A DNA stretch of 64,000 nt from Sphingomonas leidyi (GTDB lineage: Bacteria; Pseudomonadota; Alphaproteobacteria; Sphingomonadales; Sphingomonadaceae): the NCBI RefSeq assembly GCF_011761945.1, contig NZ_JAASQV010000004.1:124001-188000 (forward strand). The letters are read 5' to 3'. Shown piece by piece: positions 26,360 to 34,370 of the stretch. The position numbers and the translations under genes were made by a program. Within the stretch, counting starts at the first letter, position 1. Each line of letters begins with the position of its first letter. Below the pieces are notes generated by a model, which ran no database searches, was not told the origin of the DNA, and saw only the letters and a program-made list of their open reading frames with translations.

Positions 26360-26698
26360 GTGAAAAAGATCGAAGCGATCATCAAGCCGTTCAAGCTCGA
26401 CGAAGTGAAGGAAGCGCTCCACGAAGTGGGCGTCTCCGGCATCACCGTCACCGAAGCCAAGGGCTTCGGCCGCCAGAAGGGCCATACCGAGCTCTATCGC
26501 GGGGCCGAATATGTCGTGGACTTCCTTCCCAAGGTGAAACTCGAGGTGGTGGTTGAGGATTCGCTTGCCGACCGCGTGGTCGAAGCGGTCGCCGCCGCGG
26601 CGCAGACCGGCCGGATCGGCGACGGCAAGATCTTCGTGATCCCGGTCGAGACGGCGCTCCGCATCCGCACCGGCGAGCGCAACGAGAACGCGATTTGA
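26360..26698 (+). CDS. glnB: Nitrogen regulatory protein P-II
   Basis: 112 residues, the standard PII length. The T-loop GRQKGHTELYRGAEY carries the uridylylation site Tyr51, and GRIGDGKIFVIPVE is the C-terminal signature. PII senses 2-oxoglutarate, ATP/ADP and, via GlnD, glutamine, and controls GlnE/NtrB-type partners. The start is GTG at 26360 after GGGGGAAA. It lies 93 bp before glnA and behind a sigma-54 promoter. Confidence 0.96.
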   Translation: MKKIEAIIKPFKLDEVKEALHEVGVSGITVTEAKGFGRQKGHTELYRGAEYVVDFLPKVKLEVVVEDSLADRVVEAVAAAAQTGRIGDGKIFVIPVETALRIRTGERNENAI

Positions 26699-26791
26699 CG
26701 CGCCGCAACATAGCGTCGATGTAACGCCCGATCTGGGCAAGATTCTTTCCCGATTCGTCGGGTCAACGAAAGAGAGCGAAAGGGCTTAACA

Positions 26792-28204
26792 ATGGCGAAT
26801 TCGGCCAGCGACGTTCTGAAGATGGTGAAGGACAACGAGATCGAGTGGATCGATCTCCGCTTCACCGATCCCAAGGGCAAGTGGCAGCACCTCACCATGG
26901 TCGCCAAGGTGATCGGCGAGGACGAACTGACCGACGGCCTGATGTTCGACGGCTCCTCGATCGAGGGCTGGAAGGCGATCAACGAGTCCGACATGATCCT
27001 GAAGCCGGATCTGGACGCGGTGTGGATCGATCCCTTCTCCGCCACCCCGATGCTGATCCTGGTCTGCGACATCGTCGAGCCCTCGACCGGCGAACTCTAT
27101 GCCCGCGACCCGCGCAGCACCGCGAAGCGTTCGGAGGCCTATCTCAAGTCGCTCGGCATCGGCGACACCGTCTATGTCGGTCCCGAGGCCGAGTTCTTCA
27201 TGTTCGACGACGTCCGCTTCGAGAACAGCTACTCCACCAGCTATTACGCGATCGACGACATCGAGCTGCCGGGCAATTCGGGCAAGGAATATGAGGCCGG
27301 CAATCTCGGCCACCGTCCGCGCGCCAAGGGCGGCTATTTCCCCGTCGCCCCGGTCGACTCCGCCGTCGACATCCGCGGCGAGATGGTCGCGACGATGCTC
27401 GAAATGGGCCTGCCCTGCGACAAGCATCACCATGAAGTCGCCGCGGCGCAGCACGAGCTGGGCCTGACTTATGGCACGCTGGTCCAGACCGCCGACCGCA
27501 TGCAGATCTACAAATATGTCGTGCACCAGGTCGCGCATGCCTATGGCAAGACCGCGACCTTCATGCCGAAGCCGATCAAGGAAGATAACGGCTCGGGCAT
27601 GCACACGCATATCTCGATCTGGGAGAAGGGCGCCAACACCTTCGCGGGCAATGGCTATGCCGGCCTGTCGGACGCGTGCCTCTATTTCATCGGCGGCGTG
27701 ATCAAGCACGCCAAGGCGCTCAACGCTTTCACCAACCCGACTACCAACAGCTACAAGCGCCTGGTGCCGGGCTATGAGGCGCCGGTGCTCCTCGCCTATT
27801 CGTCGCGCAACCGCTCGGCTTCGTGCCGCATCCCGTACGGCGCGGGCACCAAGGCGAAGCGCGTCGAGTTCCGCTTCCCGGACGCGCTGGCCAACCCGTA
27901 TCTCTGCTATGCGGCGCTGCTGATGGCCGGCCTGGACGGCATCCAGAACAAGATCCACCCGGGCGACCCGATGGACAAGAACCTGTACGACCTGCCGCCG
28001 GCCGAGCTGTCGCAGGTGCCGACGGTATGCGGTTCGCTCCGCGAGGCGCTCGACAGCCTGGAGGCCGATATGGACTTCCTGCTCAAGGGCGACGTGTTCT
28101 CGAAGGATCAGGTCGAGGCCTATGTCGAGATCAAGCGCGGCGAGGTCGCCCGCTGGGAGATGACGCCGTCGCCGGTCGAGTACGACATGTACTATTCGGC
28201 CTGA
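26792..28204 (+). CDS. glnA: Glutamine synthetase type I
   Basis: 470 residues. It has the beta-Grasp start, the FDGSSIEGW motif, GPEAEFFMFD for metal binding, KEDNGSGMHTHIS for ATP binding, NRSASCRIPYG and the adenylylation loop NLYDLPP with Tyr399. It makes glutamine from glutamate, ammonia and ATP. The conserved Tyr implies GlnE control. AAAGAG-like sequence lies upstream of the ATG, and a strong terminator follows. It is probably cotranscribed with glnB. Confidence 0.97.
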   Translation: MANSASDVLKMVKDNEIEWIDLRFTDPKGKWQHLTMVAKVIGEDELTDGLMFDGSSIEGWKAINESDMILKPDLDAVWIDPFSATPMLILVCDIVEPSTGELYARDPRSTAKRSEAYLKSLGIGDTVYVGPEAEFFMFDDVRFENSYSTSYYAIDDIELPGNSGKEYEAGNLGHRPRAKGGYFPVAPVDSAVDIRGEMVATMLEMGLPCDKHHHEVAAAQHELGLTYGTLVQTADRMQIYKYVVHQVAHAYGKTATFMPKPIKEDNGSGMHTHISIWEKGANTFAGNGYAGLSDACLYFIGGVIKHAKALNAFTNPTTNSYKRLVPGYEAPVLLAYSSRNRSASCRIPYGAGTKAKRVEFRFPDALANPYLCYAALLMAGLDGIQNKIHPGDPMDKNLYDLPPAELSQVPTVCGSLREALDSLEADMDFLLKGDVFSKDQVEAYVEIKRGEVARWEMTPSPVEYDMYYSA

Positions 28205-28228
28205 GCCGCGGGAAATCGGACGATTCGG

Positions 28229-28258
28229 AAGGGCGTCCGGGGAAACCCGGGCGCCCTT
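28229..28258 (+). terminator. Rho-independent terminator of glnA
   Basis: A 13-bp stem AAGGGCGTCCGGG / CCCGGGCGCCCTT (one G-T pair) is closed by a GAAA tetraloop and followed by TTCCGTTTC. It begins 24 bases after the glnA stop. Confidence 0.85.
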
Positions 28259-28357
28259 TCCGTTTCGGGAGCCGCGCGCGCCGCCGCCGGACTCGACGCG
28301 ACCGGCCCGTGCGCATTAGGCTGGCCCCATCTGCCCGCCCCGCCACGAGGAGCCGAG

Positions 28358-28810
28358 ATGGACGAGGATGACCGCCCCACCGACAAGGGGCCGCCGCACG
28401 GGCCGGGGCCTGCGACCCCGCTCGAGATTCCGGGCCTGGGCTCGATCCCGCCCATCGGCGCGCTGCCCAATCCCCTTGGCCGCCTGCCCGCGGACGCGAT
28501 CGCCCAAGGCCTCGGCATCACGGGCATCGCGGCGCAATCCCCCGGCATCGGCCTGCCGTTCCCGCCCCTCTCGCCCCAGGCCGCGCCCCAGGGCATCTTC
28601 GGGCATCCGATCGGCAACCCGGCCGCTCCGCTGGGCGCCGCGCTCCCCATCCATCCCGGCAACCCGGGGGCGACGGGGCCAGGCATCCAGATAGGGAGCA
28701 TAGCAGGCCAGCTCGGCTCGCTCCTCCCCTTCTCCGCTGCGCCGACACCGGGTGGCATGCCCGGAGCCGCGCCGGCCGCCGGGGACAAGGACGACCCGCT
28801 GCCTTCCTGA
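28358..28810 (+). CDS. Proline/glycine-rich low-complexity hypothetical protein
   Basis: 150 residues, dominated by Pro, Gly, Ala and Ile, with an acidic start (MDEDDRPTDKG) and an acidic end (DKDDPLPS). Short imperfect units such as IPGLGSIPPIG and NPLGRLP recur. There is no signal peptide, membrane helix or known domain. GAGGAG five bases before the ATG supports translation. Likely disordered; function unknown, and a spurious frame cannot be excluded. Confidence 0.5.
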   Translation: MDEDDRPTDKGPPHGPGPATPLEIPGLGSIPPIGALPNPLGRLPADAIAQGLGITGIAAQSPGIGLPFPPLSPQAAPQGIFGHPIGNPAAPLGAALPIHPGNPGATGPGIQIGSIAGQLGSLLPFSAAPTPGGMPGAAPAAGDKDDPLPS

Positions 28811-28845
28811 CGCGCCGCCCGAACGCGCTACGACTGGTAAAAATA

Positions 28846-28869
28846 CGCCCGGCCCCGAAGGACCGGGCG
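28846..28869 (+). terminator. Hairpin after the proline-rich gene
   Basis: CGCCCGG and CCGGGCG form a perfect 7-bp stem with a 10-base loop, followed shortly by CCCCCTTTTAA. It starts 35 bases after the stop. Confidence 0.55.
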
Positions 28870-29047
28870 CATTCCCCCTTTTAACTCGTCGGCGCCTGCC
28901 GCCCGCTTGCCCACGCCGTTGGCCCCGGATCATGACATCCCTGTTGCGTTGCGGCGTAAACCGCGTGACTTTCCTTGCCGCCGGAACGGTTCCTTTCCCG
29001 GAGACGGAAAGAAAGCGCGTCTCACCAGTTAAACAATCGTCCCTAGA

Positions 29048-30544
29048 ATGATGGCCATGCGCAGCCTCTCGACGATCCCTGCCCTGCTCCTCGTCGCCGC
29101 GTGCAGCGGAGGCGGCGGCAATGGCGGCACGCCGACGCCCGCCAATACCGCGCCGAGCTTCACTTCGCCGGCCGCCACGAACATGGTCGAGAACGGGACC
29201 GCCGCCTATCAGGCGGCCGCGATCGATGCGGAGGGGAACCCGATCACCTTCTCGATCGCCGGCGGTGCAGACGCGGCGCGCTTCGCGATCACCGCCGCCG
29301 GGGCGCTCAGCTTCGTCGCGGCGCCCAATTTCGAGGCGCCGACCGACGCGGATGGCGACAATGTCTATCGCGTCCAGCTGCGCGCCAGCGACGGCAGCGC
29401 CGCCTCGACGCTCGACCTGGCCGTGACCGTCACCAACAGCCGGGAGGGGATCGCGGTGAAACGGGTCGCGACCGGGCTGAACCAGCCGACCTTCGTGACC
29501 GGGATCCCCGGCAGCAGCGACGTGTACGTGCTCGAGAAGGGCGGCAACCTCTATCGCCTCGCCCCGGCCACCGGCGCGCGCGCCCTCGTCTTCACGGTGG
29601 GCGATCTCAGCACCGACGGAGAGCGCGGGCTGCTCGGCATGGCCCCGCTGCCCAATCCGATCAACGCCGATCGCTTCATGATCTTCTGCACCGCGGCGAA
29701 CGGCGATATCGAGCTTCGCCAATATGCCTTCCGCGCCGCCGGCTTCCCGCCGACGGTGCTGGCCAGGATGGTGATCCCGCATCCCGGAGCGAACAATCAC
29801 AATGGCGGCTGGATGGGCTTCGGGCCCGACGGCTATCTCTATGTCGGAATCGGCGATGGCGGCGGTGCCGGCGATCCCGGCAACAATGCCCAGAACCCCT
29901 ATTCGCAGCTTGGCAAGATCCTGCGCATCAACGTCGTTTCCGATCCCTATGCCGGCGGCGCCCCCACCTTCTTCGCGCCGCCCATGAGCAATCCGTTCCC
30001 ATTCGGCAGCGGCGGCGATCCCTATGTCTTCGCGCTCGGCCTGCGCAATCCCTTCCGCGCCAGCTTCGGCCCGGACGGGCGCCTCTATATCGGCGATGTC
30101 GGCCAGGGCGCGATCGAGGAGATCGACGTGCTGCGGCCGGACCAGCCCGGGCTCAATTTCGGCTGGCGCTATCTCGAAGGCACCCGGCCCTATACCGGCA
30201 CCGCGCCGGGCGGGCTGACGCCCCCGGTCTCGCAATATGATCATGGCAACGGCCCCAAGCAGGGCGCGTCGATCATCGGCGGCTATGTCTATCGCGGCCC
30301 CGTCCCCTCGCTGCAGGGGCAATATGTCTTCGGCGACTATGTGAGCGGCAACATCTGGACGCTGCCGGCGGCCTCGCTGGTGCAGGGCCAGCTGTTCCCC
30401 GCCGCCGGCTACGAACGGCGCAACCTCGATTTCACGCCCGACGCCGGTACGATCGGCAGCCTGGTCTCGTTCGGGGAAGACGCCGCCGGCAATCTGTTCC
30501 TCGTCGATATCGGCGGCAGCGTCTTCATGGTCCAGCCGGGCTGA
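29048..30544 (+). CDS. Lipoprotein with cadherin-like and glucose/sorbosone dehydrogenase-type domains
   Basis: 498 residues. The lipobox LLVAAC puts the lipidated Cys near residue 19, followed by a Gly-rich linker. Residues of about 35-130 look like a cadherin/Ig-like repeat (TAPSFTSPA ... VYRVQLRASDGSAAS). The rest is a beta propeller of the glucose/sorbosone dehydrogenase family: NHNGGWMGFGPDGYLYVGIGDGG, ALGLRNPFRASFGPDG and YIGDVGQGAIEEI. Characterised members use PQQ, but no PQQ genes are in view. It should be anchored to the envelope. Confidence 0.82.
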   Translation: MMAMRSLSTIPALLLVAACSGGGGNGGTPTPANTAPSFTSPAATNMVENGTAAYQAAAIDAEGNPITFSIAGGADAARFAITAAGALSFVAAPNFEAPTDADGDNVYRVQLRASDGSAASTLDLAVTVTNSREGIAVKRVATGLNQPTFVTGIPGSSDVYVLEKGGNLYRLAPATGARALVFTVGDLSTDGERGLLGMAPLPNPINADRFMIFCTAANGDIELRQYAFRAAGFPPTVLARMVIPHPGANNHNGGWMGFGPDGYLYVGIGDGGGAGDPGNNAQNPYSQLGKILRINVVSDPYAGGAPTFFAPPMSNPFPFGSGGDPYVFALGLRNPFRASFGPDGRLYIGDVGQGAIEEIDVLRPDQPGLNFGWRYLEGTRPYTGTAPGGLTPPVSQYDHGNGPKQGASIIGGYVYRGPVPSLQGQYVFGDYVSGNIWTLPAASLVQGQLFPAAGYERRNLDFTPDAGTIGSLVSFGEDAAGNLFLVDIGGSVFMVQPG

Positions 30545-30621
30545 GTCGCGCACTTGCGTTGCGAATGGCAACTGTCCATCTAGGCACCATACCGGGTTTT
30601 CGAGAATTGGAGAGGCGAGTG

Positions 30622-32046
30622 ATGCGCAGCTATCTGAAGCAGTTCATCGGGGGCGAATGGGTCGAGAGCCAGGGCGGCACCCGGCACGAAGTGATCAACC
30701 CGGCCACCGAGGAAGCCGTCACCGAGATCACGCTCGGCTCCGCGGCGGATGTCGACCAGGCGGTCGCCGCGGCGCGCAAGGCCTTTGAGAGCTTTTCGCG
30801 CACCAGCGTCGACGAGCGGGTGGCGCTGATCGAAGCGATCCTCGCCGAATACAAGGCGCGCGCCGGCGACATGGCCGAAGCGATCAGCCAGGAAATGGGT
30901 GCCCCGATCAGCCTGGCCAGAACCGCGCAGGTCGGCTCCGGCCTCGGCCACCTGATGTCGGCCGCCAAGGCGCTGCGCGAGTTCCGGTTCGAGGAGCAGA
31001 TCGGCAACAGCCTGGTCGTGCACGAACCGATCGGCGTCGTCGCGATGATCACGCCCTGGAACTGGCCGCTCAACCAGATCGTCTCCAAGGTGGCGCCGGC
31101 GCTCGCCGCCGGCTGCACCATGGTGCTCAAGCCCAGCGAGGAAGCGCCGCGCTGCGCGATGATCTTCGCCGAAGTGCTCGCCGCCGCCGGCGTGCCCAAG
31201 GGCGTGTTCAACCTGGTCAATGGCGACGGCCCCGGCGTCGGCACCGCGCTCTCGCGCCACAAGGGCGTCGACATGGTGAGCTTCACCGGCTCCACCCGTG
31301 CCGGCGTGCTCGTCGCCAAGAACGCGGCGGAAACGGTGAAGCGCGTCCATCAGGAGCTGGGCGGCAAGTCGCCCTCGCTGATGCTCGAAGGCGCCGATCT
31401 CGGCCGCGCGGTCCAGACCACCTTGTTCAGCGTGCTGATGAATTCGGGGCAGAGCTGCATCGCCCCCACGCGCCTGCTCGTGCCGAAGGGCATGCAGGAA
31501 CAGGTCGCCGCCGCCGCCGCCGAAGTGATGAAGGCCACCCACACCGGCGACCCGGCCGAGGAGGGCCGCCATATCGGACCGCTGGTCAACAAGGCCCAGT
31601 GGGAGAAGGTTCAGGGCCTGATCGCCCGCGGCATGGAGGAAGGCGCCAAGCTCGAGGCGGGCGGCCCCGGCCGTCCGGACGGAGTCGAGACCGGCTATTT
31701 CGTCCGTCCCACGCTCTTCTCGGGCGTGCGGAACGACATGACGATCGCCCGGGAGGAAATTTTCGGGCCGGTGGTGACGATCATCCCGTACGAGGATGAG
31801 GAAGACGCGGTCCGCATCGCCAACGACACCGATTACGGCCTGTCCGCGGTCATCTTCGGCGATGCCGACGCCGTGAAGCGCGTCGCCCCGCAGCTGCGCG
31901 CCGGCATGGTCTATGTGAATGGCGGCCAGCCGGATCCGAACCTGCCCTTTGGCGGCTACAAGCAGTCGGGCAATGGCCGCGAGCACGGCAAGTTCGGCCT
32001 GGCCGAGTTCATGGAAGTGAAGGCGATGGTCGGCGCGCTGGCATGA
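30622..32046 (+). CDS. NAD(P)-dependent aldehyde dehydrogenase
   Basis: 474 residues. Catalytic motifs are intact: PWNWP (Asn147), FTGST for cofactor binding, QELGGKSP (general base Glu245) and NSGQSCIAP (nucleophile Cys279). It oxidises an aldehyde to the acid; the substrate is not deducible. GGAGAGG supports the ATG at 30622. The following gene starts inside its stop codon (ATGA). Confidence 0.92.
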   Translation: MRSYLKQFIGGEWVESQGGTRHEVINPATEEAVTEITLGSAADVDQAVAAARKAFESFSRTSVDERVALIEAILAEYKARAGDMAEAISQEMGAPISLARTAQVGSGLGHLMSAAKALREFRFEEQIGNSLVVHEPIGVVAMITPWNWPLNQIVSKVAPALAAGCTMVLKPSEEAPRCAMIFAEVLAAAGVPKGVFNLVNGDGPGVGTALSRHKGVDMVSFTGSTRAGVLVAKNAAETVKRVHQELGGKSPSLMLEGADLGRAVQTTLFSVLMNSGQSCIAPTRLLVPKGMQEQVAAAAAEVMKATHTGDPAEEGRHIGPLVNKAQWEKVQGLIARGMEEGAKLEAGGPGRPDGVETGYFVRPTLFSGVRNDMTIAREEIFGPVVTIIPYEDEEDAVRIANDTDYGLSAVIFGDADAVKRVAPQLRAGMVYVNGGQPDPNLPFGGYKQSGNGREHGKFGLAEFMEVKAMVGALA

Positions 32047-32873
32047 TGCGCGCGGCCTTCCTCCTCCCCTTCGGGCTGCTCGCGCCGTCCCTTGCGGCGG
32101 CGCAGCAGGCCGGGGACCAGTTCCAGCTCGTCCGCACCACCCTGGTCGAGCAGCGCGGCCCCGGCACGATGCGCAGCTCGCAGAACAGCGACGCACTGAT
32201 CGAGCGCATCGTCGCGGTGACGCCGGCCGGGGTCGAACTCGAATACGGCCTGCCGCCCGGCAGCCAGGGGGGCGACTGGACCTTCCCGGTCCGCGTGTTC
32301 CAGCCCCAGGGCGGCGCGCTCCAGCTACGCGACCGCGCCGCGCTGGAGGCCCGCATCGACAAATGGCTGAAGGACGCCAACCTGACGCGCGCCGCGTGCG
32401 GCCATTGGGTTGCCGGCTGGGCCGCCTTTCGCATCGAGTGCGACCCCGACACGGCGCTGCGCACGGTGGATGCCTTTGCGATCGGCCAGTTGAAGCTCGT
32501 CGACGGCGCCCCCTATGCCGATGCCCAGGCGGCGCGCCCGGCACCGCTCAGGGCCAGGCCCGACGGCAAGGGCTTCACCGCCGAGCTGGCGGTCGACCCC
32601 GCCGCCATCCGCGACGAACTGGCCCGGGCCGATGTCGCGGCAGCCGAGATCGGCGGGCAGGAACTTACCCTCGACGCTGCCCGCAAGGCGCATGCGGGCG
32701 ACCAGGTCTCGGGCACGATCAAGGTGACGATCGACCTGGCCGGCACCGTCAGCCGCCGCACGCGCATCGTCACCTGGACGATCACCCGCAACGGCCGGAC
32801 CGAGACGCGCACCACCACCGAAAGGGTCGAGCGCCGCCCGATCCAGCAGCACGTCGATCCGAACAGCATCTAG
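32043..32873 (+). CDS. Exported hypothetical protein, coupled to the aldehyde dehydrogenase gene
   Basis: 276 residues with a Sec signal (MMRAAFLLPFGLLAPSLAAAQ). No domain is recognised. The C-terminal third is beta-rich and basic (SRRTRIVTWTITRNGRTE). The start overlaps the dehydrogenase stop, so the two are cotranslated, yet one is cytoplasmic and the other exported, which gives little hint of function. Confidence 0.75.
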   Translation: MMRAAFLLPFGLLAPSLAAAQQAGDQFQLVRTTLVEQRGPGTMRSSQNSDALIERIVAVTPAGVELEYGLPPGSQGGDWTFPVRVFQPQGGALQLRDRAALEARIDKWLKDANLTRAACGHWVAGWAAFRIECDPDTALRTVDAFAIGQLKLVDGAPYADAQAARPAPLRARPDGKGFTAELAVDPAAIRDELARADVAAAEIGGQELTLDAARKAHAGDQVSGTIKVTIDLAGTVSRRTRIVTWTITRNGRTETRTTTERVERRPIQQHVDPNSI

Positions 32874-32896
32874 GGTCGCGACCCGATCCGCAAACC

Positions 32897-32925
32897 CCGT
32901 CGTCCCGCCTTTGCGGGGATGACGG
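32897..32925. repeat. Extragenic palindrome (GTCATCC-type hairpin)
   Basis: CCGTCGTCCCGC and GCGGGGATGACGG form a hairpin with a 4-base loop. It resembles the small extragenic palindromes common in proteobacteria and shares the GGATGACG half with the hairpin at 38055-38078. It lies between two convergent genes and may also act as a terminator. Confidence 0.5.
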
Positions 32926-32951
32926 TGGCGGCCATTTGCCCTGCCTGGATC

Positions 32952-33365
32952 TCACGCCCTCCATTGCAGGCAGATGCCGTACCCATCGGGATCGGCAAGA
33001 TAGAGCTGGCGCATGCCATAGAGCGTCGTCACCGGCGCCCGTGCCGATGCCACGCCCCTGGCCTGAAGTTCCGCCCAGGCGCCGCCCAGGTCCCCGCAGC
33101 CGAGATACAGGCAGATATCGTCGCCCAGCCGCGCCGTCCGCGCCGCATCGCGCGCCGGCGGGCGCTCGCCCGCATCGTGCAGCGTGTTGAGCATCAGCTC
33201 GCCCCCGCCATTGCGCAGCCAGCACCAGTGGAAATAGCGCCCCTCCGCCGCTTCGATCTCGGGCGAATGCTCGACAAGCTCGAAGCCGAGCACGTCGCGA
33301 TAGAATGCCACCGATTCCGCCATGTCGAACACCTGAAGCAACGGCACCAGGCCTTGCAGCTTCAT
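32952..33365 (-). CDS. VOC family protein
   Basis: 137 residues: LVPLLQVFDMAESVAFYRDVLG at the start in two pieces typical of VOC strands, a central RYFHWCWLRNGGGELMLN, and QLYLADPDGYGICLQW at the end. It probably binds a small hydrophobic ligand or a metal. GGAGG sits 5 bases before the second of two adjacent ATGs, so 33365 is preferred over 33368. It is the last gene of the SLC13-quinone reductase operon. Confidence 0.83.
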   Translation of the reverse strand: MKLQGLVPLLQVFDMAESVAFYRDVLGFELVEHSPEIEAAEGRYFHWCWLRNGGGELMLNTLHDAGERPPARDAARTARLGDDICLYLGCGDLGGAWAELQARGVASARAPVTTLYGMRQLYLADPDGYGICLQWRA

Positions 33366-33381
33366 CATGACCTCCCCTTTC

Positions 33382-34356
33382 TCAGGGCAGCAGGAGCGTC
33401 GATCCCGTCGTCTGCCCGGCCTCCAGCGCCCGGTGCGCCTCGGCCGCGTCCTCCAGCGCGAATCGCTGGTTGACGTCCACCCGCACCGCGCCCGAGCGCA
33501 GCATCTGGAACAGCCGGGCGCTGCCCGCGGCGCGCTCCTCGGGCGTCACATAATAGTCGAACATCGTCGGCCGGGTCACGTAGAGCGAGCCCGCCCGGGC
33601 CAGCGCGCCCAGCGCCACGCCCTCGACCGGCCCGCTGGCATTGCCGAAGCTCACCACCAGTCCGCGCCGCCGGGCAGAGGCCAGCGATGCCTCCCAGGTC
33701 GCCTTGCCGACGCCGTCGAGCACCACTTCCACGCCTGCGCCGCCGGTGATCTCGCGCACCCGCGCGGCAATGTCGTCCTCGCGCGCCAGCAGCACATGGT
33801 CCGCCCCCGCCCCGCGCGCCAGCGCCACCTTGTCGCCATGCCCCACCGTCGCGATCACCGTCGCGCCGATCGCCTTCAGCCAGCGCACCGCGATCTGCCC
33901 CACGCCGCCCGCCGCGGCATGGACCAGCACCGTCCAGCCCGGTTCGACCCGGGCGCAGCGCTCGACCAGGAACTCCACCGTCCCGCCCTTGAGCAGGGCC
34001 GCCGCCGCCGTCTCGTCGCTGATGTCGTCGGGCAGCGCGAACAGGATCTTCGCCGGCACGTTGCGCGCGGTGGCATAGGCGCCCAGCCCCGGCCCGAAGG
34101 TCGCCACCCGGTCGCCGGCCGCGAAGTCGGTCACGCCTTCGCCCACCGCCTCGACCACGCCCGCCGCCTCGCCGCCCAGCCCGCTCGGCAGCGGCACCGG
34201 GTACAGGCCGGAGCGATGATAGGTGTCGATGAAATTGAGTCCCACCGCAGTGTTGCGCATCCGCACTTCGCCGGGGCCCGGCGGGGCCAGCGCGACATCG
34301 CTCCACCCGATCACCTCGGGCCCGCCCGTCCGCTCGATCCGCGCCATCCGTTCCAT
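33382..34356 (-). CDS. Quinone oxidoreductase (zeta-crystallin/QOR-type, MDR family)
   Basis: 324 residues. GLNFIDTYHRSGLYP near residue 40 and the cofactor motif VHAAAGGVGQIAVRWLKAIG (NADPH, about residue 150) are hallmarks of NADPH:quinone reductases without catalytic zinc. GGGAG eight bases upstream supports the ATG at 34356. It is 14 bp downstream of the SLC13 transporter gene and 16 bp upstream of the VOC gene. Confidence 0.88.
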   Translation of the reverse strand: MERMARIERTGGPEVIGWSDVALAPPGPGEVRMRNTAVGLNFIDTYHRSGLYPVPLPSGLGGEAAGVVEAVGEGVTDFAAGDRVATFGPGLGAYATARNVPAKILFALPDDISDETAAAALLKGGTVEFLVERCARVEPGWTVLVHAAAGGVGQIAVRWLKAIGATVIATVGHGDKVALARGAGADHVLLAREDDIAARVREITGGAGVEVVLDGVGKATWEASLASARRRGLVVSFGNASGPVEGVALGALARAGSLYVTRPTMFDYYVTPEERAAGSARLFQMLRSGAVRVDVNQRFALEDAAEAHRALEAGQTTGSTLLLP

Positions 34357-34370
34357 ATGTGCGACTCCCG

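Noticed and set aside
29048..30544. PQQ-dependent metabolism linking the PqqB-like protein and the sorbosone-dehydrogenase-like lipoprotein
   Set aside because: No pqqA, C, D or E is present, the two genes are 4 kb apart, and the MBL motif and signal peptide argue against a PqqB role.
28316..30571. 751-codon minus-strand open frame
   Set aside because: Antisense to the lipoprotein dehydrogenase and proline-rich gene; no recognised domain or start signal.
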